From Candidatus Poseidoniales archaeon (GTDB lineage Archaea > Thermoplasmatota > Poseidoniia > Poseidoniales > Poseidoniaceae), in assembly GCA_012959845.1 (NCBI GenBank), contig DUCL01000058.1, positions 1 through 5,713 of the forward strand: DNA of 5,713 bases, written 5' to 3'. Shown here one piece after another: positions 1 to 5,570 of this stretch. The translations under genes were made by a program, and so were the position numbers. The notes beneath the pieces were generated by a model, which saw only the letters and a list, made by a program, of their open reading frames with translations, was not told the origin of the DNA and made no database searches. Each line of letters begins with the position of its first letter. The first letter of the stretch is position 1.

Positions 1-945
1 ATGGTGTGTTTTTATTTTTCTATCCTCAATGTATCTGTTGATTTTCTTTTCCAACTCATTTAATTTGTTGTGGCCAGGACAAATGTCTATGTCTTTTTTC
101 AGTTGTTCAAATAACCTTCTGCGTGAATAAAAGAAGTAGAAATATACCGGTATTAGCAATAATGGAATGATTAATTCTTCCGTCACTACTTCAAGTAAAC
201 CTGATAATGAGAGTTCTATTGCTTCCGCGTCATATTCACTGCCAAATTCAAATCCTCCGTAATAAAATACTCCTGTTGTAATGCCCCGAAAATTGTTGAA
301 AGGTGTGTTTTGAGAGTCTAGTGGGTCTGTGCCTCTGTCTTGCTCCACCAAATCTGGCCAACCATCATTATCATCATCATCATCAACAGCGTCTGGTATC
401 ATATCGTAATCAGAATCTACGGGATAGGAATTAGGGTCCATCGGATTGTATTGGAATAGCGCGTTTGAGGATGCGAGTTCTAATTCATTAGAAATACCAT
501 CTCCATCAATATCGGTGTCTATTACATCAGGAATCCAGTCAAGGTCCATGTCTAAACAGCCATAAAGAACTTGTCGGCTTTTACCATATCTCGTTGGACA
601 ATCATCTGTAATCAAGAGGTTTGGTTGGTCCGCATATCCATCTCCATCCAGGTCACTCCACGCACCACTGTGTAGCGGAAAGGCATCTGCACCATCGCTT
701 AAATTCCAAAATTCATCCTCATCGGAATAGCCATCCCCGTCAGTATCCAAACATCCAAGTCGGTCATTTGTTGAATTACCGGCCACATTTGGGCACTGGT
801 CATCAGCATCATAGCCATCTGAATCGTCATCGGTGAAATGGATGCTTTGTTGCTCTAACGAAGTTGTTTGGTGTATGTCTTCAAAGGCTTGAAGAAAAAT
901 AAATAGTGATAGCAATATCACCACTTTCAACAACCATTGACGCAT
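1..945 (-). CDS. Membrane-anchored TSP3-like repeat protein, C-terminus off window
   Basis: The reading frame is open from ATG at 945 to base 1 (315 codons, no stop), so the C-terminus is missing. Residues 1-20 form a signal peptide (MRQWLLKVVILLSLFIFLQA). Residues 38-209 are Asp-rich thrombospondin-type-3-like repeats: DDDSDGYDADDQCP (39-52), DTDGDGYSDEDE (67-78), DLDGDGYAD (98-106), DTDIDGDGISNELE (143-156) and DSDYDMIPDAVDDDDDNDG (177-195). Such repeats bind Ca2+ in known families. Two Cys pairs, C51/C65 and C116/C130, have the same 14-residue spacing and could staple repeats. A hydrophobic helix at about 257-273 followed by SRRR (274-277) predicts an outside N-terminus and a cytoplasmic tail. 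That tail is Lys/Glu-rich, possibly coiled coil, and contains CPGH (289-292). The start is supported by GGAGG 7 bases upstream. The role is unknown; a surface adhesion or scaffold protein is inferred. Confidence 0.85.
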   Translation of the reverse strand, partial: MRQWLLKVVILLSLFIFLQAFEDIHQTTSLEQQSIHFTDDDSDGYDADDQCPNVAGNSTNDRLGCLDTDGDGYSDEDEFWNLSDGADAFPLHSGAWSDLDGDGYADQPNLLITDDCPTRYGKSRQVLYGCLDMDLDWIPDVIDTDIDGDGISNELELASSNALFQYNPMDPNSYPVDSDYDMIPDAVDDDDDNDGWPDLVEQDRGTDPLDSQNTPFNNFRGITTGVFYYGGFEFGSEYDAEAIELSLSGLLEVVTEELIIPLLLIPVYFYFFYSRRRLFEQLKKDIDICPGHNKLNELEKKINRYIEDRKIKTHH

Positions 946-952
946 GCTTGTT

Positions 953-957
953 CCTCC
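953..957 (-). promoter_or_regulatory. Shine-Dalgarno site of the TSP3-like repeat gene
   Basis: Read on the minus strand, GGAGG sits 7 bases before the ATG at 945. It matches the archaeal 16S rRNA 3' end and fixes this start. A second GGAGG lies at 962-966, slightly further upstream, so the leader carries two purine-rich copies. No other gene in the window has a ribosome site this strong. Confidence 0.7.
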
Positions 958-976
958 ATCCCCTCCATTATCAATG

Positions 977-987
977 TTACATATTTT
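977..987. promoter_or_regulatory. Possible TATA box in the divergent intergenic region
   Basis: TTACATATTTT lies between the divergent genes that start at 945 (minus) and 1032 (plus). Archaeal TATA boxes are centred about 25 bases before the transcript start. From this box that would place a plus-strand transcript near 1008, leaving a leader of about 12-24 bases. A minus-strand transcript would start near 956. It is an A+T-rich match only, and no BRE is obvious. Confidence 0.3.
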
Positions 988-1031
988 GAAGAGAGGAAAC
1001 AATCAATAATGAATTGGTAATGGGTTTGCTT

Positions 1032-1532
1032 ATGAAGGGTAAGGCATTGCTTCTCTCAGCATTGATGATTCTAATCATATTCTCGCCGGGTTGTCTTGGC
1101 GACGAAGAAGTGGATTCGCGGGAGGGTGTTCCTACTTTCTCTTTGACCGCAGATGATGGGGATACATATTCATCGGAGAATTTGCTAGGAGAAGCATATA
1201 TTCTCCACTTTTCCGCATCATGGTGTAATAACTGCAGGCCAACCATGCACGTAGTGAGTAATCACCTCAACGATTCAATGTACATTGTTGTCTCAACCGA
1301 TGGTTCAGATTCTCAAAAATTATCTGATTGGCATCTGCAAGTCAATGATAGCAAAGAGAATAGTTTGGTCGATGCTCCATTTACAGTGGGCGTCACTCTT
1401 TCGGGGGCTTTCGAAATTAACAACACTCCGACACTAATATTGATTGATGAGGATGGTTTTGTTGTTGATAGGTATATTGGGCCTCTAACAGATACCGATG
1501 AGATTGACTCATTTTGGACCCAATTAGAGTAA
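1032..1532 (+). CDS. Thioredoxin-fold lipoprotein (TlpA/ResA-like)
   Basis: This is a 166-residue protein, probably tethered outside the membrane, that would exchange thiols and disulphides in exported proteins. From ATG 1032, residues 1-21 form a lipoprotein signal: MKGK, a hydrophobic stretch, then FSPGC with C21 as the lipidated Cys. A short linker follows, then a thioredoxin-like domain. It has a strand before the active site (YILHFSASW), the redox motif WCNNC (C65 and C68) and the cis-proline loop NNTPTLILIDEDG (P133). This layout is typical of the TlpA/ResA/AhpC-TSA superfamily; CNNC is unusual because most members have Pro before the second Cys. In-frame upstream starts are ATG 1020 and TTG 1014; 1032 is preferred because it gives a standard lipoprotein signal. 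No good Shine-Dalgarno is seen. The stop directly abuts the stop of the convergent peptidase gene. The direction of the redox reaction and the partner are unknown. Confidence 0.85.
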   Translation: MKGKALLLSALMILIIFSPGCLGDEEVDSREGVPTFSLTADDGDTYSSENLLGEAYILHFSASWCNNCRPTMHVVSNHLNDSMYIVVSTDGSDSQKLSDWHLQVNDSKENSLVDAPFTVGVTLSGAFEINNTPTLILIDEDGFVVDRYIGPLTDTDEIDSFWTQLE

Positions 1533-3317
1533 TCACTGATTATTCGCAGCATCTTCTCCTTGGGGCGTAATTAGAATTGTGCTATCGTCGCGATATATCT
1601 GTGGGATTGAAAGTGTGCCGCCATTGACTGTAACGGGACATAAAACCCCACACGCCGGTGCGAGATAATCTTCTCCTGTTTCGGTCATCACCAACCTTAT
1701 TCCATGGCCTGCTGGCAATATTGCATCAATCGCTTGGAATTCCATTAACATCGTCAAACTCTGTAATGGTAGTACGGTTGTCGGCTCACTTCCACCTTGA
1801 TAATAGCGAATATCCATGGTGGCGTGGCCAATTCGCAATCCGCTTTCCGCATCTTGCATTTCAACAAATATTTGGCCGCCATCCATCGCTGCTGTTACAT
1901 CTAAATGTAGGGTCAGCAATCCTGAAATTAACGTATCCAATTGTTCATCTAATGCTCCGCATTCAATAGTTACTGTAGATAGTCCGCCACCTATTGCTGA
2001 GAAACCACCGACTCTAGTGCCGGTTTGACTGCATTCAGAAAGGTCCAATGAAGACCATTTACCATCCTGCGGCGGCCATGTTTCCTCAATTCGCCACTGA
2101 CCATCATTTCGTTGTATTTGGGCCACTAAGTCTGGTTTTGGACCGATTCCCTTGAGATAATATTCAAACCATTCAAACAAATCTTGAGCCCAATCCCAAC
2201 GGGTCATATTGTGAATTGCTTCTCCGCCATATCCGGAATCTTGGGCATTGTGTTTACTCCATTGGTCTGGGTAATTATGTTCCCATTGACCAAGCATTCC
2301 TCGAACTTCAAAACCTTGGTCTCTGAATTGTTGATACCATGGGAATACTTGGTGTGGATCAACGTTCCAATCTTGCATTCCCTGTACCCAATAAACGCTA
2401 CCTTGATAGTTATTTATTGCCTTAGAAATATGCTCTCGTTCCTCATAATAATTTGACATATATGGGTCTAATTCCCCCATTCCATATGTTACAGGTCCTG
2501 CAAAGAATCCTTCGACTATATCAGGGCAAATATTGTCCATATCCTCTGCATTATAGTCTACTGTGCTTGAAAAATAATTCATGTGCATTACTTGGCTTCG
2601 CGCTTCTGCACTTCCGTTTTTGTATAATAGTGGATGCAATCCAGTGGTCCCCGAAATTGGAACTATTGTAGCGAGGTAGTCACTACCGTGTACTGCAGCT
2701 TCCCATTGGGTGGCGCCTTCGTAGGATTTTCCATATAAGCCAACTTTACCATTGGACCAATTTTGAGTCCCCAACCATTCTACTGCTTGATGGATTCCCC
2801 AGCCTTCTCCCTCGCCGCGGTAATCAAAACAGCCACTTGATTCCTCAGTTCCAAAGACAGATACTTGGGCAAATGCATATCCGTGAGGGACAAAATTATT
2901 GTAAATAAATTCGCCGCGTCCTGCACCTACAACGTTCGTCGCCCCCGACTCTGAACCTTGTTGGCCGAATGAAAAATAGGGGCTGATTACTGCGATAACT
3001 GGAACCTGTTCACCGATTTCAGTATTGGATGGCAGCCAATACGAAAGATGTATGTTAGCAGTGGATGGGCCTGTTTCCCAAACCTGTGATGTATCGACTT
3101 CGAAGGTTGCCTCTTGGACTTCTAAGGCATGATATGGCCCTGGTTGAAGAGTGTAGGAATAACTGTCTGTCCAATTCCAATCAAGATTATGGCGTTGCCA
3201 AATTGAAGGATACATTCCCTCTTTGTCATCATTGATAGCATCGGATAGATCTCCGCCAAAGCATCCCGCTAACGGCCCTAAGAGGACTAGCGAAACCAAC
3301 AGGTAGGCGATGCGCAT
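1533..3317 (-). CDS. Exported lipoprotein S15 X-Pro dipeptidyl-peptidase/CocE-NonD family hydrolase
   Basis: This 594-residue serine hydrolase is probably anchored on the outer face of the membrane. Residues 1-19 form a lipoprotein signal ending in the lipobox LAGC (C19). The alpha/beta-hydrolase domain spans about 60-390. It contains WLGTQNWSNGKVGLYGKSY, where GKSYEG holds the nucleophile S198, then GMQDWNVDP with probable catalytic D316 and GQWEHNYPDQ with catalytic H347. The S-D-H order and spacing match cocaine esterase and S15 peptidases. From about 390 on there is a beta-rich domain like the C-terminal jelly roll of X-Pro peptidases (PF08530 type). The substrate could be proline-containing peptides or esters; the sequence does not decide. 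The start is ambiguous. ATG 3317 has AGGA 7 bases upstream and gives a compact signal. ATG 3344 and TTG 3347 would add 9-10 residues and lack a ribosome site. The 3' end abuts the thioredoxin-like gene tail-to-tail. Confidence 0.88.
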   Translation of the reverse strand: MRIAYLLVSLVLLGPLAGCFGGDLSDAINDDKEGMYPSIWQRHNLDWNWTDSYSYTLQPGPYHALEVQEATFEVDTSQVWETGPSTANIHLSYWLPSNTEIGEQVPVIAVISPYFSFGQQGSESGATNVVGAGRGEFIYNNFVPHGYAFAQVSVFGTEESSGCFDYRGEGEGWGIHQAVEWLGTQNWSNGKVGLYGKSYEGATQWEAAVHGSDYLATIVPISGTTGLHPLLYKNGSAEARSQVMHMNYFSSTVDYNAEDMDNICPDIVEGFFAGPVTYGMGELDPYMSNYYEEREHISKAINNYQGSVYWVQGMQDWNVDPHQVFPWYQQFRDQGFEVRGMLGQWEHNYPDQWSKHNAQDSGYGGEAIHNMTRWDWAQDLFEWFEYYLKGIGPKPDLVAQIQRNDGQWRIEETWPPQDGKWSSLDLSECSQTGTRVGGFSAIGGGLSTVTIECGALDEQLDTLISGLLTLHLDVTAAMDGGQIFVEMQDAESGLRIGHATMDIRYYQGGSEPTTVLPLQSLTMLMEFQAIDAILPAGHGIRLVMTETGEDYLAPACGVLCPVTVNGGTLSIPQIYRDDSTILITPQGEDAANNQ

Positions 3318-3320
3318 CGC
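3307..3320. repeat. Perfect 14-base palindrome over the peptidase start
   Basis: GCGATGCGCATCGC equals its own reverse complement and covers the preferred start codon of the peptidase gene (ATG at 3317-3315). As RNA it could form a five-pair stem with a GCGC loop, or it could bind a dimeric protein as DNA. It may equally be chance, since it also encodes the start of the signal peptide. Confidence 0.5.
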
Positions 3321-3370
3321 TTTGTCCTGTGAAGCGACTTTCATCAATGTGATGCAACAATTTCAACCTG

Positions 3371-3387
3371 TAAATTATTCAACTATT
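3371..3387. promoter_or_regulatory. A+T-rich divergent promoter candidate
   Basis: The 86 bases between the peptidase start (3317) and the dehydrogenase start (3404) must hold both promoters. The stretch TAAATTATTCAACTATT is the only strongly A+T-rich patch. It is centred about 25 bases before ATG 3404, which would allow a nearly leaderless dehydrogenase transcript. On the other strand (GAATAATTTA) it would place a transcript start near 3350, upstream of either peptidase ATG. This is a composition-based call. Confidence 0.3.
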
Positions 3388-3403
3388 GCTGTGAAGGAAC
3401 TGC

Positions 3404-4402
3404 ATGGCCGTATTAGTAACAGGGGCTGCTGGTTTCGTCGGCAGCCACGTAGTAGCACAATTATTGCAATCGGGTAGGCAGGTTCGTGCAACCGTGCGCA
3501 ACCCAAAAAATGCTGCATTTCTCAATTCGCTTCCAATAGCAGAAGGTGGCTCGCTTCAAATCGTCGCAATGGACCTTCTTGATTATGCCAGTGTTCGCAG
3601 TGCTGTGTCTGATTGTAAAGATGTGATTCATTGTGCTGCCTCGCTCTATGTAGGGGCAAAAAATCCTCAGCAGGATGTTGTAGACCCAAGTATTGAAGGA
3701 ACTACTAATTTGGTAAAGGCATTACAACAAGCGGGTGTTGTTGAAAGGATAGTTCATACTTCTTCAGTGGCTGCAATAAGAAGAACATCACATGAAAATG
3801 GTGCGATTTTTTCTACTGAAGATTGGTGTGATGATGCAACTGTAAAGTCTAATCCATATGGCCTTGCTAAAGCCGGTGCAGAAAAAGTCATGCGCCAGTG
3901 GGTGGAAAGTCAAGTCGCTGAATCCAAACCGCGCCTAATCACCATTCATCCCTCGGTTATATTTGGGCCAATATTGTCTCCAAGACACAAAGAAGGTTCG
4001 ATGTCATATCTGAAACATTTCAACTCTGGTCCACCGTTTGTGCTGAAAATGCACATCAATTTTGTTGATGTTAGAGATGTTGCGAAGGCTCATATTAATG
4101 CCCTTAGTAATGGCCGCGATGGTGCGCGTTATTTACTGCATAATCGCGGTATGTGGATGTATGAAATCGGTACGGAATTGAAGAGAATTAAACCTGAGAG
4201 AAAATGGGCTACGAGAAAATTACCATCGTTTTTGGCATATCTTTTTGCCATTGTTCATCCAAAACTTTCCATCAAACAATTACGAGGAAATATCGGTGTG
4301 AAAATCGGCTACGATGTTGAAGATGTTGCCCAAGAACTTGATTTTGTTTTTACAGATTATCAGCAAACCCTTGCCGATTCAATAGATTCTATTAGTCAAT
4401 AA
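3404..4402 (+). CDS. Extended short-chain dehydrogenase (DFR/3beta-HSD-like NAD(P)-dependent reductase)
   Basis: This 332-residue cytoplasmic oxidoreductase belongs to the NAD-dependent epimerase/dehydratase superfamily. The Rossmann nucleotide loop TGAAGFVGSH is at 6-15. The second strand ends ATVRNPKN (29-36), and the Arg at position 32 resembles dihydroflavonol reductases that prefer NADPH. HCAAS (76-80) lies in the cofactor pocket. The catalytic residues are Ser in HTSSVAAI (S120/S121) and the YxxxK pair in NPYGLAKAGAEK (Y152, K156). HPSVIFGP (182-189) and FVDVRDVAKAH (220-230) are also typical of extended members. Length is normal for the family. The substrate cannot be read from sequence; carbonyl or hydroxyl groups on sterol-, flavonoid- or sugar-like compounds are used by relatives. 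The start has AAGGA 5 bases upstream. The gene ends in tandem stops TAATAA, and the pyrF gene begins 4 bases after the first stop, implying co-transcription. Confidence 0.88.
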   Translation: MAVLVTGAAGFVGSHVVAQLLQSGRQVRATVRNPKNAAFLNSLPIAEGGSLQIVAMDLLDYASVRSAVSDCKDVIHCAASLYVGAKNPQQDVVDPSIEGTTNLVKALQQAGVVERIVHTSSVAAIRRTSHENGAIFSTEDWCDDATVKSNPYGLAKAGAEKVMRQWVESQVAESKPRLITIHPSVIFGPILSPRHKEGSMSYLKHFNSGPPFVLKMHINFVDVRDVAKAHINALSNGRDGARYLLHNRGMWMYEIGTELKRIKPERKWATRKLPSFLAYLFAIVHPKLSIKQLRGNIGVKIGYDVEDVAQELDFVFTDYQQTLADSIDSISQ

Positions 4403-4406
4403 TAAG

Positions 4407-5249
4407 ATGTTTTTGGCCGATAGGATTGAGGACGAAGAGTCGCTGGCCTGTATCATGGAAGCGCCACAGGTGTGGGGAAAGAGATGGTTGGGGAATTCTT
4501 TGCCAATGGCCAGACGCTACATGGAGGTGGCTTGCCGCAAGCAAAGTTTGGTTTGTTTAGCAGCCGATAGGTCAACAATGGCTGGCCTCAATCAATTGCT
4601 TGATGAAGTCGGTAGCCACATTGCTGCATTGAAAACTCATGTTGACTTGGTCGATGATTGGACGGTTGAGTCTTGGGCTGCCTTCTGTGCAAAGGCTCAA
4701 GCGGCCGACCTGATAATTTTTGAAGATAGAAAGTTTGCAGATATTGGAAAAATTTCTCGCTCTCAAATGGCCGGAATTTATGATATTCGTTCTTGGTCGG
4801 ATTTGGTTACTGCTCACTTGATTTCTGGACCTGATATCATTGATGGCCTTCAAGCCGGTTGGGCTGATGTTGGCCGGCAAGGTGGAGTTTTATTATTGGC
4901 GCAAATGTCTTCGCGTGGCAATTTATTAAACCCACAATATACTGCTCAAGTTGTTGAGAAGGGCAAGGCGCATGATGGAGTATTCGGATTCATTGGTAAT
5001 GGCTCAAGGCCTGGCGAATTGAGAGAGTTGCGCAAGGCTGTTGGTGAAGGAAAAATGATCTGGACTCCTGGCGTAAATCTTGCTGTTGGTGATGGGGAAA
5101 TGGGTCAACGCTATGGCGACCCTGCCCAAGCGGTACATGCAGGCTCGGACTGTATTATCGTCGGTTCTGGCATTCACAAAGCGGAAAATCCAGCACAACA
5201 GGCTGCTGCGTATGCTGCGGCTTCTTGGCAAGCATTACTCAATCGCTAA
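4407..5249 (+). CDS. pyrF: Orotidine-5'-phosphate decarboxylase, eukaryote-like long type
   Basis: The product would decarboxylate OMP to UMP, the last step of de novo pyrimidine synthesis, in the cytoplasm. At 280 residues it resembles yeast URA3 and the human UMPS decarboxylase domain rather than the usual archaeal enzyme of about 210-230 residues. Conserved points in order: CLAADRS (D54, substrate site), LKTHVDLVDDW (K76, D80), FEDRKFADIG (D107, K109, D112, completing the K-D-K-D tetrad), AQMSSRGNL (S168), WTPGVNL (219-225) and GQRY (Q234, Y236, phosphate contacts). The final phosphate motif reads GSDCIIVGSGI: S254 stands where the family has Arg (VGRGI; Arg235 of yeast by spacing). R235 in GQRY or K258 might substitute, or activity may be lowered. 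ATG 4407 lies 4 bases after the dehydrogenase stop and lacks a Shine-Dalgarno. The first 30 residues are poorly conserved, but similarity begins only at about residue 30, so 4407 is not disproved. Confidence 0.93.
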   Translation: MFLADRIEDEESLACIMEAPQVWGKRWLGNSLPMARRYMEVACRKQSLVCLAADRSTMAGLNQLLDEVGSHIAALKTHVDLVDDWTVESWAAFCAKAQAADLIIFEDRKFADIGKISRSQMAGIYDIRSWSDLVTAHLISGPDIIDGLQAGWADVGRQGGVLLLAQMSSRGNLLNPQYTAQVVEKGKAHDGVFGFIGNGSRPGELRELRKAVGEGKMIWTPGVNLAVGDGEMGQRYGDPAQAVHAGSDCIIVGSGIHKAENPAQQAAAYAAASWQALLNR

Positions 5250-5250
5250 A

Positions 5251-5523
5251 TTGGATAAGTTGAATTGGTGGCGTCCATTGCAATTACATGGGCGAACAAT
5301 GATTTTAGATTTGGTTTTGATTTGGTTTTCATTGACTTTACCAATTGGCATAATTGTGTGGGCGATGAAGTCTCATCAGTCAATTAACAATAAAATTAAA
5401 CGTGGGGATATTTCACTTCTGCAGGATTCGGGATTCACAATTAAGCGAATCACACAGGGCCCGCCTGGTACACAAATTTTTGACGATGCAACCATAGCAC
5501 CTGTCCAAAAACAGTGGTATTGA
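5251..5523 (+). CDS. Small single-helix membrane protein, function unknown
   Basis: No family is recognised. The frame gives up to 90 residues from TTG 5251, one base after the pyrF stop. It has a short amphipathic leader with two Trp (NWWRPLQLHGR), one hydrophobic helix at about 17-39, then a hydrophilic tail of about 50 residues containing NNKIKRGD, GPPGTQIFDD and a terminal QKQWY. Basic residues flank both sides of the helix, so topology is unclear. The start is uncertain: TTG 5251, TTG 5260, ATG 5299 (74 residues, dropping the leader) or ATG 5212 (overlapping pyrF by 38 bases). None has a convincing ribosome site, which suggests translation coupled to pyrF. The gene ends in three successive stops, TGATAATAA. 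The position just after pyrF and before a membrane hydroxylase-like gene hints at co-transcription, not at a role. Confidence 0.6.
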   Translation: MDKLNWWRPLQLHGRTMILDLVLIWFSLTLPIGIIVWAMKSHQSINNKIKRGDISLLQDSGFTIKRITQGPPGTQIFDDATIAPVQKQWY

Positions 5524-5542
5524 TAATAATCAACCTTCAACT

Positions 5543-5560
5543 TGAATACAAATACTTATT
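5543..5560 (+). promoter_or_regulatory. Possible promoter of the right-edge membrane protein gene
   Basis: The 47-base gap after the small membrane protein contains the A+T-rich stretch TGAATACAAATACTTATT, about 11-28 bases before ATG 5571. An archaeal TATA box here would give a leaderless or near-leaderless transcript, consistent with the lack of a Shine-Dalgarno before that ATG. It is weak, and read-through from the upstream operon is the alternative. Confidence 0.25.
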
Positions 5561-5570
5561 TGGCCTGTAC

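Noticed and set aside
363..385. Short ATC repeats considered as a CRISPR or regulatory repeat
   Set aside because: A simple triplet run in phase with the reading frame, without spacers, explained by poly-Asp coding.
621..836. His-rich 71-residue plus-strand open frame
   Set aside because: It is antisense to the Asp-rich repeats: GAT/GAC codons read in reverse give ATC/CAT-type codons, producing artificial His. There is no ribosome site or recognisable domain.
946..1031. Search for a tRNA or small RNA in the divergent gap
   Set aside because: The gap is only 86 bases, with no cloverleaf arms or strong stem; promoter and leader elements suffice to explain it.
977..1246. Minus-strand 89-residue open frame overlapping the thioredoxin-like gene
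   Set aside because: Lies opposite a gene with clear signal peptide and active-site motifs, and its own translation has no motif.
1658..2671. Several plus-strand open frames of 70-103 residues, some hydrophobic
   Set aside because: All are antisense to the peptidase gene, which shows its catalytic motifs continuously on the minus strand; the hydrophobic stretches are complement artefacts.
5080..5211. Upstream extension of the small membrane protein frame into pyrF
   Set aside because: This part is out-of-frame reading of conserved pyrF sequence; only the portion from about 5212-5251 onward is plausible protein.
4572..5231. Minus-strand open frames of 102 and 75 residues inside pyrF
   Set aside because: Opposite strand of a well-conserved enzyme; no domain, signal or start context.
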